Positions 19,801 to 31,536 of a DNA stretch of 64,000 bases are shown piece by piece. The notes below the pieces were generated by a model that was given only the letters and a program-made list of their open reading frames with translations, ran no database searches and had not been told where the DNA came from. The stretch covers positions 2,152,001 through 2,216,000 of the forward strand of contig JAQFVV010000021.1 of assembly GCA_028023455.1 (NCBI GenBank), read 5' to 3'. Source of the DNA: Epiperipatus broadwayi (Eukaryota; Onychophora; Udeonychophora; Euonychophora; Peripatidae). The translations under genes were made by a program, and so were the position numbers. How positions within the stretch are numbered: position 1 is the first letter of the stretch; every line of letters begins with the position of its first letter.

Positions 19801-20910
19801 GTCAGAGCAAAAAACATTTGATATATCTTATTGTGATTATTATTATTTAAATATATTCCATTTACATGTTCAGAGGTATCTCAGGTAATTTAGTTGTGGT
19901 AGAGGTAAGATTTCTGGACAGACCCTCCATCTCTCACAGAACATATGACCTTCCTAACAATTAACACCTCTATTATTATTATTTTTTTTACTAATGTTCA
20001 TTTATAACTAGAAACTCTTATCAAGGAGTTTAGAGGTTTGCTTTCAGATTGATATTTCTTAGTTCACCTAGTCAACCTTTTAACATCAGTTAGTAATTGA
20101 ATATCAAACTATGTTGGAATAAACCAAGATTAGAAAAACACTTAAACTTTCATCAACTAGTAATTGGCAAGTCTCTGTTTGATGTGACATGCATTTTGAA
20201 AGTCCTTTCCCCTGAAATGGGTTATTTATTTAAAAAGCTGTTTTCTTTTTTATTTAATTTTATGTATAATTAGTACAGTTGAGTGTATATAATTTTTATT
20301 ACCAAAGTAATTTGTTTGTTGATTAAAATTTCCATTGCTATCCTAGTGAATGCTTTTTTTTTTATGCGGATTATTAATGGTTTAAGATGAATTATTCAAC
20401 CAGTTTCTAAGCACTTTTAAGTGTTTGTCATTAGTTCAATTACTTCAAATGTTTGTTAAAATTGCATTTAAAAGGTTGATTTTGAACTTTAAATACTATT
20501 AGACATATTGTGTTATTAATCCACATTAGGATGACAACTAGATAAATCCTATTAAAATAAGTCTTAACGGTTGTGCCATATTAATGCATCTTTTCGCTAG
20601 TAGAAAAAATAGTCTCGGCGAATAATTAACGTTGTTAATACTTAGACGTTAGTCAAACAAATCATTTTTGTCAATGTGTGCATTATATAATTATACTTTT
20701 ATGTGTGCTTGCTGCAAAGATTAACAAGAAATGGTGTTTTTTATTTTTAATATTCAAAGATTATAGAAATTAGTAATAGTTATTCAAAAAATTTTAAGCT
20801 ATATTAAAATTAGTGCAAGCGTAGTAAATGTAACGTAGCGTCCATAAATTGTAGCGCCATCTGTCATCGTTTTTCAAACTTACGAACTTCTGAGAAATGA
20901 TTATTCTTTC
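19801..20910. other. AT-rich DNA, nothing recognised
   Basis: No feature seen. Confidence 0.45.
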
Positions 20911-20914
20911 TACG

Positions 20915-21170
20915 TGGAGATTTAGCGCAGTGGTAAAATGTCAGGTTTTGAATCTCAATGTCCATGGATCACAACTCTATCCTTCAGGTGCTTGAACTTC
21001 TCTGAATTTTTTGAGCAATAAAACATTTCACTATTTTTGCCCTATGTTATTTAATAAAGTGGTAGATTTAGGGATCTCAGGGTTCATAGATTGCAGCTCT
21101 GGTCTGTCACTTTGAGTATCTGAACTTTTTAAGAACTCCTAAGCAATAAACTATTTGATTATTCTTTTAA
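20915..21170 (+). repeat. tRNA-derived SINE, two diverged units in tandem
   Basis: TTTAGCGCAGTGGTAAAATG at 20931-20950 is a good A box. The B box has decayed (GGATCACAACTC). The tail reads GGTGCTTGAACTTCTCTGAA then TTTTTTGAGCAATAAAACA. A second unit follows from about 21058 (AAAGTGGTAGATTTAGG, ending CTCCTAAGCAATAAACTATT). The same GAGCAATAAA body occurs with other heads in this window. Confidence 0.7.
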
Positions 21171-21410
21171 AAAATGTAACTGCTTTGACTAGTTGGTTAT
21201 AGTGTGAAGTACTTTGGGAAAAGAATCAATAGGCTGAGTGTTTGTAAAGTATACAGTTTCCATAACAAGCAGAATTAAATATTCATTACAAGTGGGGTTA
21301 CTTAATACAGTCAAATTTTATTTTTACACTCTCTGCATCAACACTCACTTTAACATCAATGGTCCAAATGGCAGGAAATTCTTTCTATTTTGCCATATTA
21401 TTTCATATAA

Positions 21411-21585
21411 GTACAATTTACACTCCTTACTTTAAACACTTTACTATAAAACTTTTGAACACAATCTGACATTTCGACTATTCAACAGTTGTCTTCAGAA
21501 TTATGAAGAAGAATGAAGACAGTTGAATAGCCGGATTATACATAAAAGTTTGGAAATAAAGTGTTTAAAGTAAAGAGTACAATTT
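21411..21585. mobile_element. Foldback with degenerate hammerhead-like arms
   Basis: TACTTTAAACACTTTA at 21429 mirrors GTGTTTAAAGTA ending near 21572, and GACTATTCAAC mirrors GTTGAATAG. On the minus strand of the left arm, CTGAAGA (21492-21498 region) is followed 15-16 nt later by GAAATGTC, the HHR core order with a GTC-type cleavage site, but stems II and I pair poorly. In the right arm CGAAA has become CGGAT. It is probably an inverted dimer of another HHR element. Confidence 0.6.
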
Positions 21586-22460
21586 GTAATACAGATCCAA
21601 GTGATATATTTCTCTATCTTCTAACTAATAATCAGTTATGTTTGAATAGCTGATTTGTCTGGCTATATCACCTGAAATAAATTGTAAGTCTGGTTCTATC
21701 CACACATGCATGTATATAAATATCAATATAAAAATCATATTTACAATTAGAATGTACATAAATAAACAATAGATGAAATTTGGGAACATTATATTGCAAA
21801 TATAAACTTTAAGATTAGTTTGGAAATTAAACTGATGAACATGTAGATTTATGAGTATTGAAGTTAAGTGTCATCTTTAAAAGTCACCAATCAATTCTCA
21901 TATTAGACTGCCAAGGGCAGGATAAAAACAGCTGCAGAAGAGATGGAGTAATAACTTGAGATGTTGCCTATGCTAACTTTGTGTTATTAGTAACAGTGGA
22001 AAGACCCAGCATGGTTTAGTGCAGAGATAAAAGCTGCTTGAAAGACCTAACATGTTTTAGTGCAAGGGAATAGAATAGCAAACTCTTGAAATGTAAGTTC
22101 ATAGATCCATACTCTAGCTGTCATTCCCAACATTTTCACTTCTTATTGACTTTGTAGCAAATAAGCCGTACATTACCAAAAGTGTTTGCAAAAATAATAA
22201 TAATAATGTTTACATTTTTCTAAATCCATTTAAAAATTAAGCTAGATGATGGAAAAAGTTCACACATATGACTGCAAAATAATAACTTTGTAGAAGTAAT
22301 TATATTTTTTAAATTAAAAAAAATAGACATTATTTTAATGACATTGTAAATAATTTTACACCCTCTCAAGAATGTAACACTAAGAATATAAATCAATTTG
22401 ATAAGATTGAATATATTAAGACAATTTATTAAAAAGATTTCTAAATAATTGCTTTAATAA
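21586..22460. repeat. AT-rich DNA with short SINE-like duplicate near 22000-22150
   Basis: GAAAGACCCAGCATGGTTTA and GAAAGACCTAACATGTTTTA repeat about 40 bp apart at 22000-22062, followed by a tRNA-like AAGGGAATAGAATAGC and GTTCATAGATCC. The rest shows nothing. Confidence 0.35.
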
Positions 22461-22464
22461 AAAA

Positions 22465-22690
22465 AGGGTTAACACTTAGATAAATGTTGGCTTTGGGTTG
22501 GTATTTTTAGATCTAGGGTCTGAGACTATCCTAGCGCTTCACTGAGGAGTGTCAAAGCACAAAACCATTCACCTGGGATTTGGGTGTAGTTTCTGATAGA
22601 GATATTTAAAATGCTTTCTCTTGCTAAGCATTTATCACAAAGCTTGTTGAGTCACTAGCAAAGTTCTTTGTTTATAATCATTTAAATAAC
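22465..22690 (+). mobile_element. Family 2 hammerhead repeat, single arm
   Basis: GGCTTTGGGTTGGTATTTTT, AGATCTAGGGTCTGAGAC, TTAAAATGCTTTCTC and GCATTTATCACAAAGCTTG match the 4054-4411 arms. Confidence 0.75.
22536..22577 (+). ncRNA. Decayed hammerhead ribozyme, family 2
   Basis: Core CTGAGGA at 22542-22548 and stem II GTGT / GCAC with loop CAAA are kept. GAA reads AAA, and stem III and the stem I return are scrambled. It is predicted inactive. Confidence 0.65.
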
Positions 22691-23605
22691 CTGTAAATGA
22701 TGTGTATCTTTTGTTATACCAAAGCCAATATTTTATCTGACAAAATAGATTGACATTTTTTGAGTAATACAAATTATGATAGAATTTTGTTAAAAAGTTG
22801 TAATGTACTTTTCTATAATAATATCGAATGATTTTTTAGAGAAAATTTGTGAATTATAAAAAATACTAATAGCAAGTTTATAAACAAGAATAGTAAAGAT
22901 AATAAAAATAATTATACTGTAGTGACTTTTACATTTCTTTATTCACAAAGGTTTTTAATATTATTAATGGGTTCTTAATATGTTAAGAGTTAGGATTACA
23001 AGAGATAGTTGATTATAGTTCCGAATGTCCTCTTTTAACAACTACTTTGGATAGTTTTATAGTTAACTGCATTTAGGACTTACAAATGCATTTTCGAATT
23101 TTGTAACTGAATGGAATTATAAAGTAAATGCTTCATTTTACTATTGTCATCATGGACTAAGAAAGGTTCTGACGTTTGTGGAAAAATATGTGGATATGAC
23201 TATTTTTGACAATTTGATACAGCTAATGGTTCATTACACTGAAGAAGATATTATATATATAAAGGTTGTTTGTTGTTTAGTAATAAAGAAAGAAAAAAAC
23301 TAGACAATAATAACCCTAATTGCATTACTCATCGGCAGTCATTAGAAAGTGAGAAGTTCATTTTAAATCCAGGAAAAAACAAATAGAAAGACAAAGAATA
23401 TAGAAAACAAAGAAGACAAAATTTGAAGCCATAATTACTGTATAAAAATAACTGAATGGCTTTATTGGATGAAAGATCATGAGAAACTTGATTGCCAAAA
23501 ATGACAGAACTTAGTATCCTAGTATTTATTCTGGTTATTGACTGCAAATCATTTAATTCTTTTTGAAATATTTGATAACTTTATTTTTCAGAATCTACAA
23601 CTTTT
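22691..23605. other. AT-rich DNA, nothing recognised
   Basis: No gene or repeat recognised. Confidence 0.45.
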
Positions 23606-23609
23606 GTCA

Positions 23610-23745
23610 TAGCTCCATCCCACACAGGACAAAAGCAGTTGACTATCTTTTTATATGGGAGTTCATAAACCTGGATCCATAATCCGTGTACTTTGAATTT
23701 CATAGTCTGCTATTCTAACCACTACACTAAACCAGTGATTGTGTT
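23610..23745 (-). repeat. tRNA-derived SINE head
   Basis: On the minus strand TTTAGTGTAGTGGTTAGAAT (about 23715-23734) is a strong A box and GGATCCAGGTTTATGAACTC (about 23659-23678) a B-box region. It resembles tRNA-Glu/Asp-type heads. No intact tRNA fold. Confidence 0.65.
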
Positions 23746-23749
23746 TATA

Positions 23750-24735
23750 ATTAAAGAATGGAAAGTGGTCACACAAAGGTATAATATTATTATAATACAG
23801 TACAGATGTGAATATTGGCATAAATTATAAAAAAAATGGGAAGTAAGTTAAGAATAAAAATGAAAAAGCAAAAATATAAAGCAAAAAAAATTGTTTGCAT
23901 TAAAAGTAGTATCTACCCATTTACGATCCAAAATCTTATTTTATCTAAAATCAGGATTACTTTTCATTAATTAAAACAGAAAAAAATACAATAGATCTAC
24001 AACTCTTAATCTATATGTGTGTGGGTTAAAGCTCAACATATCTTCAACTAATGGACTTGTTCAGATTCTATCTTATCTTGATTGGGTTGAACATTCATTG
24101 ATACAGACCAATGAATATATAAATAGATGAGATACATCTAATAGTAGAAACAGGACAATAGGTGATGATGTTCAGTAAATCTGACTTATAGGAGAGGGTC
24201 TGGCTATAAATAGGTAGTCTATTTGGAGTTAAAATCAGACAACAACAAATTATTGTCAGAGCTGAATAGTAATACACACATTGTTCTCCACATGGCCAAA
24301 GCAGTGAGGCAAACTCATGCTAGAATTGGAAGCTACTAAAATATACAGCTGACATCAGGCAAGCTGTCACAAGTACAGCTGGAAGTGTTACTGTAACTAT
24401 ACATGAGACAATTTGCCACCGTACTGCTAGAAGTATTAAGTAAATCTAGAAGGGCATCTAAGTCTTTCCTTCAATAGTTACACAGCAACTAGATGCTATA
24501 TCTCACCAATGGAATTCGGGAAAGGTATAACAGTTGTATTTATTGCAAATATATTTGTATATTAATTTTAATAAATAATATTAAATCGTATATGAGTCTA
24601 TGCTTATTACATTTATACATAAACGGACAGTACAGATTAAACCTTTAATCACATCATTCACAACATAGTAGCAACCCTGTATTTTCAAAAAAAAGGAAAT
24701 TACTGGCAGTTAAGCTAAGACAGTGAAAGACTTAA
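23750..24735. other. AT-rich DNA, nothing recognised
   Basis: Short frames only. Confidence 0.45.
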
Positions 24736-24739
24736 ACAG

Positions 24740-25020
24740 TAATTACGTTTATAAAAAGTTATACTACGCGTTTGTGGATCTTAATTTTCAGATTCTATTC
24801 TCTATCACTGTACCAAATCATGGAGGGCATAATCAAGCTTTATGTGAACTTTATGACAGTTGAAGGTCTTTAGTTTATAAACTTTTAAATTTTTATTCCA
24901 ATAGCTTTACTGCTTAGGAGTTCTTATTATGTTTGAGCACCGGTAAGTACCAGAGGTGCGCACGAACTATTGACCTTAAATTCCAGAAACTTCCTTTCGA
25001 CCACTGCACCAAAACACCCA
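24740..25020 (-). repeat. Two tRNA-like SINE heads
   Basis: The minus strand at 24740-24830 has TTGGTACAGTGATAGAGAAT (A box-like) and AAGATCC. At 24930-25020 it has GGTGCAGTGGTCGAAAGG (A box) and AATAGTTCGTGCGC (B box-like). Both are decayed. Confidence 0.55.
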
Positions 25021-25920
25021 AGATGTTCTTTTAAACTGATGGAATAGATAATCAAATGACTACTGTTCGATGTCCATAAGAAATTCGAGCCACGGAAGTG
25101 CAAGTACTGTAATCGATTCGCCGAACTCACGTTTGTGCGGGACATGAACGTGAATGCAAAGTTTTTACTTTCTTAAAGATTGTTCTTATATACTGTATAT
25201 GTCTACATACACATACACATTGCCAAGTACACATGTAAATTAAGTAATACTGCAATATAGACAGCGCTTTAATTACTTTATTAGGTTGCATATTTTTTTG
25301 TTAGTTTGTTTTTATATTAACATTCTTTTTTTTTTATAGGTTCTTTTTTTTTGCCTATAATAATTAAAGTTATATATCAATTTAATTAGTTCAAGTAAAC
25401 AAAGTTAAGCAGCGTCTGCCTTCGGCAATTAATTTGTTGAAATCTAAAGAAACCTTTTAAGAAAATCAAATCTTATTCTTTCAGATTAATTATTTTTAAT
25501 TAATTTTATTTTGTTTCAATTAAGATTGAATTTTAAATCCAAAAAAAAAAAAGGCATTTTTTTTATTATTAAGTAATATAAAATCTTTTTTCTCTCTCTT
25601 ATATAAAAATGTAACGTATTGAGTTAATCAATGGTTTGCTTTTGCCCACGTTTTATTAACTTATTACAGGTGAATGCTTTCAGAGATATTAAATTATTTT
25701 TATAAACAAATTGTCTTTTTATTATTTTAAAAATTAAAAATATGAAATCCATAGATGTTATTGTACACAGTTTACCTCTAGGCCAATGTGTTCGTTAAAC
25801 ATTATTATGACCCGGTTTCTTATTATTTATGAAAATAAGCATTTTTCTGCCTTTTTCTATTCTATATCTCGTTTATTTCTGTAGCTACTGTTTCATTTCT
25901 TATGATCCTCTATAAATAAC
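25021..25920. other. AT-rich DNA, nothing recognised
   Basis: No feature seen apart from poly-T and poly-A runs. Confidence 0.45.
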
Positions 25921-25924
25921 CCTT

Positions 25925-26030
25925 GTAATTTAATGTTTTGATGGAATGGCGGTTCTTGGACAATGATTCTAGCCCTGTCTTCTCAGGTGCTTTTGTGAAC
26001 TCATGAGCAACAATCCATCAATTATTTTTT
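25925..26030 (+). repeat. SINE fragment
   Basis: AATGGCGGTTCTTGGACAA then CTCAGGTGCTTTTGTGAACT and CATGAGCAACAATCCATC match the SINE body found at 20990-21030. Confidence 0.5.
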
Positions 26031-26825
26031 TCTATCTATAAATATGTTATCGTTTGTTCTATACTAAGATTGTAGACTCTTGAATATTCATATATATAGA
26101 GGATGATTAATACCATAAGTAGAAAAGTAATAATCACCACAGGGTGCTTTTAAAAGGGAGTTCACAGAATAAGTAATTAAACCAACAATTTAAATCTAAT
26201 ATTGAAATAATTTAAAGATACGCTCAATAATATAGATTTATGTAACAACTATATGTGGGTATACTATAGAGGAAATTTTAAGCACTACATTTTTTTTAAC
26301 CAGCTGAATTTTATCTTATAAGTTGCAATGCTTATTTGCTTATATATTATATTTGTCCTACGATTAATTTAGATTATCGTAATTATATTTTATTAAGACT
26401 TTAAATTTTAATTTAATCTTCAGCGTGATAATTTTTTAAATTTTTAATTTAATTTTCATAATAATTTAAGTGTTATCATTTGTAGGATAATGGTTGGCTT
26501 GAATTTGATCTAGTCTGGAATCTGGTCTTTGTAAAGTTATATAATTCCAAATAGTTTGCTTATTATATTTAAGAACTTTTACAAATTTTAATAGTTTAGG
26601 ATTTCAATTGGTCAGTAACATGTTGTTCTCTTTTATCAAAATATCCGACAGCTCCAATATAGCTTTTTTATTATTTGAATGATATTACATATGTTTTGTC
26701 TCTTATTCATTTTTTTATTTTTCAATTTTTCTGAGTAATTCCATATCTGTATTTCCTTTATGCTGTGCTGTGTGGTGGGAAGTTTTTGTATTATTATATT
26801 TGTGTATAGATTGAATCACACACAC
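26031..26825. other. AT-rich DNA, nothing recognised
   Basis: No feature seen; a short (CA)n lies at 26817-26829. Confidence 0.45.
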
Positions 26826-26829
26826 ACAC

Positions 26830-27065
26830 AAAGGCATACTGCTTTATTGGTCTGGAGTTTATAAGAACCTCAAGGGCCAGGATTGTTCCTGGAACCTCGC
26901 AATCCCAAATCAGATACTCTACCAAGTGTGGTTAGAATTGATCCAGAATTGATCCTGGGACCTTCCAATCCCAAATCAGATACTCTACCAAGTGTGGTTA
27001 GAATCGATCCTGGGAGTTCCCGATCCCAAATTAGATGCTCTACTTAAATGCAACAAACTACACGA
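26830..27065 (-). repeat. SINE with three tRNA-like heads in tandem
   Basis: On the minus strand three units each read TAGAGTATCTGATTTGGGAT (or a close variant), then a GGTTCC or GGTCCCAGGATCAATTC-type B box. The plus-strand spacer CTCTACCAAGTGTGGTTAGA recurs at about 26919 and 26984, 65 bp apart. The body CTTTATTGGTCTGGAGTT at 26850 is the minus-sense form of the GAGCAATAAA module. Tandem growth of a tRNA-like head is unusual for SINEs. Confidence 0.65.
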
Positions 27066-27870
27066 GCCTAGAGATTGGTAGATTTTGAATTGACAAATTT
27101 TTAAATTTTGATAATTTTATTACCAATTAATGAAAGAATTAATGTTCATGATTAAAAGTTGGAATGTTTTACATTTCTTTGTTAATTATCTTCATTTTTA
27201 ATATCTCCTTTGTTGTTAATTTTCCAAGCTTTCTTACTAAATTTTTGTCTTAATTTTGAAGATGATCACCGAGGTTAGACAAAATATTAATCATAAAAAT
27301 TAAATTATATTCTATTATAAAGAAAAAAGAAGTATAGAACTTTAACTTTGTAGTTCATGTTTAAATATCTTACAACATGACCCCTGAAATCTTGCACTTA
27401 TTTTGTATAGTCCAGTTGATTTGATATATAGCTTCATCAATAGATTATTTATTTCTTCCCCTACTTCTTATAACATATCTATAATAATTTCAGTAATTTA
27501 TTAACCATTTCCATCTTTCTTAGATTTAATTCAAAATTTCCCCATCTGTATTTAAACTATTTGGCATTCCAAATCATGCTATGATAATTAATTATAGGGG
27601 ATATTTTGTTTTCTTATTCTTTATTATTATATATTTTTTTGTAGAATTATATTATCTATTCAGAATATTACTCTTAACAGCCTTTTTTTTAAAGAACAAA
27701 ATTAAACTTTAGTATCCTTAACTTTTATTATCTTGAGTTAACTTTTCATGGCATTTTATAGTGATACATTTTAATATTTTACTGATATTTTAATGCCACT
27801 TTATATATTTCTAAATATTCAGTTTTGTAAATGTGTCATTTAAAAACATTTTCATAGTCCTTTTTTTCTG
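27066..27870. other. AT-rich DNA, nothing recognised
   Basis: No feature seen. Confidence 0.45.
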
Positions 27871-27874
27871 CATA

Positions 27875-28995
27875 CATCAGCTTGTCATCCTACTTGACAC
27901 ATTATTTTGTCATGTATCTATTTAAAACATCATCCTGTTATATAGCATGGATACACCAGCATTGTCACAACATATTGCCTTGTCATGTTACTATGACATA
28001 TTACCCTGTTACATCACCTTGTCACATTGCTGTTTATATCATTCTGTCTCATTTTGTCTAATAGCTCTACAACTTTGTTATATTGCTTTGTCACATCACA
28101 CTAGTATATCACCATGTCATATTGCTATTTATGCTGCTTTGTTATATTGCCTTACCACTTGACTTTGACACATTGGCTTGATGCATTCTCCTATCATTTC
28201 AACTGTTTATATCAAACTGTCATATTAATACATTACATTACCATGTCATCGTGTCCTGTCATATCATCTTTTTATATTTCCTTGTCACAGTACCTTATCA
28301 TAATGCCTTGGTATATAATCTTGTTACATTATTCTGCAATTACTTATCAAATGACTATCATATCACTTTGTCACATTGGTCTGTTGGGCCATCATGTTAT
28401 GTCACAAGGTCACATGGTCTATCACATCACGTTGTAACATTGCTTTAGCATATCATTTTATCACATCACTCTTCAACATAGCCTTGGAAAATCAACCATC
28501 ACTTTGCCTTAATACATTGTTTGGTCTTTTAGTCCTGTTATGTCATCTTTTCATATTACCCTGTCATATCACTTCATCACACCACTCATTCATAACACTT
28601 TGTCTAATTTCCCTGTCATTTCATCTAGTCCTATTGATTTGACATCATTTTCTCACATCACCTTGTCATGCCAATCTGCCAGATCTGTTTACTTCCATTA
28701 TCCTGTGATCTTATCTTTTTTTTGTCAGTTTGGTATATTATCTTACCCAATTATTTTGTCACATTGTTTTAGCACATAATATCATAATATTATCCTTGTA
28801 TTATGTCATGTCAATTCTCATTACACGATCTTATCATATCACCTTGTCATATCATGACATCATATTCTATTGCATTGCCACAATGACTTGACACATCATC
28901 TTGTCACATCCCTCTTGTCATATTACATTGTAAAATTACTATGTTATATCAATTTTCCACATTGTTTTGTCACATCACCTTGCACATTATCCTGA
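27875..28995 (+). repeat. Degenerate ~18-bp minisatellite, ~1.1 kb
   Basis: Sixty-odd diverged repeats of the form CACATCACCTTGTCATAT / TACATTGCTTTGTCATAT. All the overlapping open frames here (rich in LSH, YHI and LS) are read-through of the repeat, not genes. The pyrimidine-rich CTTGTCA core recurs roughly every 18-20 bp, with both strand asymmetry and phase kept across the array. Confidence 0.8.
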
Positions 28996-29505
28996 AATTT
29001 TTGCTTTTGTATTTTGTTTATCTTAGATACTTTCAATAGAGCACCTGTTATCTTGTTATTGACTTCATTGACCTCTGCCTTGACACATTGTAGAGTGACT
29101 GATTCAAAAACTAATAACTCTTGTTTGAAACTTATGCTGATCTCAAATGTTGTTACATGACCTTTTTTTTTCATCAACTAATTATTTGACTACATTGTAT
29201 TGACATTGTTCTAAATCTATGCCAATTTTTTCAAACCTTAAAACTATTTTTAAGTTGTAGCTTCAATTTACTTAAACATTTGTAAAGACTATTCATAGTG
29301 TTACAATATATACATAATATTATTTACATATATTTTAACAACGTTTTGAAATTTTAAAAAATACAAAATTATTAATAATATTATCTGTATATTTTTAAAT
29401 ATATGTGTAAATTTTGCATTTGAATATATAATTATATCAGTATAAAGTTTCAGAAGAGTTAATATATTATTTAAAGATAATAAAATATTTTAAACAAAAA
29501 CTAAC
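28996..29505. other. AT-rich DNA, nothing recognised
   Basis: No feature seen. Confidence 0.45.
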
Positions 29506-29507
29506 TA

Positions 29508-29584
29508 AAATTATTATGCATATATATATATATAATAAAGAATAAAATTATTATGCATATATATATATATAATAAAGAATAAAA
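29508..29584 (+). repeat. Tandem duplication, ~40-bp unit
   Basis: AAAATTATTATGCATATATA followed by TATATATAATAAAGAAT occurs twice in a row. Confidence 0.9.
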
Positions 29585-29884
29585 GTGAGGAGATAACATC
29601 CATGTAAATAGAAGTAACCTTTAATCTTTGATGTTACCAAAAAATTATCATTTACTACTATTTGACAATTCCTGAAGCCAAACCACTTTTTTTAAACCTA
29701 TAATTCAACATATATATTATATAATTACATCTAGCTTAAAATATAAATACTATACATTTTTAAATTTTTTAAATTATTATAAATATTATACATGTATTCA
29801 AAATATTACATATTCAGTCTGTATTCTGTCCATCCCTCTTATTTGTATTTAAATGGATTTAAGGTCCTTCATATGAGGGGTCAC

Positions 29885-30240
29885 ATTAACTTCTGTTAAA
29901 CATGAGTATGACAATACAAAAATTGGAAAACAATGGATTTGAACACACCATCATCAGATATTCAATGATATGAATTGCTGAAGAGTTGGAAAGTGGAAAA
30001 GATTGAAGTCTGTCTATTAAAATATGGGATTTGCTATCATCGTATAAACCGAAAACTGATTGTATATATGTGTTGGAGATGATGATCTGGACCAACTGAT
30101 GAGTGCTCATTTAACATGATATACATAAATTGGAGATCATTTATCTTTTTCATATGTATGCCATCATGTGTAATGATTGTATAAGATGAAGTGGATGACT
30201 AAAGGAAGCTTGAAAGTCTGAGTTCAAATCCCTCTAATTA
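29885..30240 (+). mobile_element. Family 1 retrozyme-like repeat, single copy
   Basis: Shares CCATCATCAGATATTCAATG, AAGAGTTGGAAAGTGG, GATTGAAGTCTGTC and the HHR region with other copies, sense strand plus. It ends in a (TA)n run at 30250-30296, as some other copies do. Confidence 0.8.
30091..30134 (+). ncRNA. Decayed hammerhead ribozyme, family 1
   Basis: Stem I ACCAA / TTGGA and core CTGATGA are kept. GAAA reads GATA and stem II is reduced to GTG / CAT-type pairing. It is predicted inactive. Confidence 0.65.
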
Positions 30241-30247
30241 CATCTAG

Positions 30248-30249
<2 letters not shown>

Positions 30250-30296
<47 letters not shown>
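30250..30296. repeat. (TA)n microsatellite
   Basis: About 47 bp of uninterrupted TA. Confidence 0.95.
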
Positions 30297-30300
<4 letters not shown>

Positions 30301-30569
30301 TTGGTGAGAGAACATTTTTATTTTTCCATTTAGTCAAGAAAACGAGGCATCCATTTACAGATCACTATTGCATAACCAAGTTTTTTATGATTTGTCTTTA
30401 CATAGATTTGACACATAATCCAGAAAGCAGATGTATTATGCTGTATTGTGAGTCTCTATATATTTATGTATTTATAATGTTCATGGAAGTATGATAGCAG
30501 CAAAATATCTTAAGATCTTTAGATGTTCATGTATTTAAATGAAAAGCTAGGTGAAATATTCTATTTTAA

Positions 30570-30735
30570 AAGTACTTTAGTCATCATCATCACTTGCAAT
30601 CACTAATAAACAGGTACTACTATTTCACCTCCAAAATTAATAGGACCACATGTATGTTAAAGCTATCACCTGTGGTCACTAATGAATAAATAGTATTATT
30701 ATTCTGACTCTAAAATGGATAGGACCATTCCAGCT
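30570..30735 (+). repeat. Diverged tandem duplication, ~80-bp unit
   Basis: CACTTGCAATCACTAATAAA, AAAATTAATAGGACCAC matches CACCTGTGGTCACTAATGAA, AAAATGGATAGGACCAT. Confidence 0.6.
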
Positions 30736-31019
30736 CTAGAAAGTAATATATATATATATATATATTAAAAAATCAGAAAACAAATGCAAAAAATGAATAA
30801 AAATGGTTTTAGAATTGATTAGTAGGTCATTAAAAATGAAATCATGTTCCTACAGTCATGATCAATTAGGAAAAAATGACCAATAGAATAAGAGATAAGT
30901 GATAATTGGGACTCATGTTTACCTAAGTTAAGATAGTAATTTACAAGTAAATAGAAGAGTAAAAAAGACTGATGTTGAAGACTTTGATGATAAATATCAT
31001 AAAGATTAACATAGTCTTG

Positions 31020-31365
31020 GCTTATTTTTCTTCAATTCACACTTCTCGTTTTTGCTCTTTGGGTCTGGTCATATTTTTCCATTTTTGCCAGAATATATGT
31101 TTTATTAAAATTGATGCCATGGTTAGTTAATTTTATGTGTGAATAAATGACTGATGAAATAGATTTTTCTCTAACTGCCAAACATATTCTTCTTTTCTTA
31201 TATTTATTCTAAGATTGGTTTGTCCAACGTATGAATGTGCACAAACTCCACGTGGAATTTTATATACTCCATGACACTCCAAAGGCATTTTATCTTTCAG
31301 ACATGAAAATACTTCATTAATTTTTTTAAGTGTAGTGTAAACTGTGTGGATATTATTTTATATAT
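31020..31365 (-). pseudogene. PLE GIY-YIG endonuclease relic
   Basis: Minus-strand translation of about 31325-31210 gives LKDKMPLECHGVYKIPRGVC then AHSYVGQTNLRINIRKEEY: the GVY (GIY) and SYVGQT (YIG) motifs of a PLE-type endonuclease. The RHR-like segment is degraded (RINIRKEEY). The C-terminal part continues to about 31030 with stops (WQLEKNLFHQSFIHT, then IFWQKWKNMTRPK). It differs enough from the 2430-2798 domain to be a separate PLE lineage. The RT part upstream is not present. Confidence 0.7.
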
Positions 31366-31465
31366 ATATATGACAGAACTGTCTTAATTTCTGAAGTATT
31401 AAAATCTTGTTACGTATAAGAAAAAGCCCTATTAATAATCCTGTGATCAAAATCATTATAGAGAA

Positions 31466-31467
<2 letters not shown>

Positions 31468-31533
<66 letters not shown>
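31468..31533. repeat. (TA)n microsatellite
   Basis: 66 bp of TA repeats. Confidence 0.95.

Positions 31534-31536
<3 letters not shown>

Noticed and set aside
23237-23262. CTGAAGAAGATATTATATAT
   Set aside because: No GAAA in range.
28114-28437. 107-aa frame and its neighbours
   Set aside because: Translation of the ~18-bp minisatellite.
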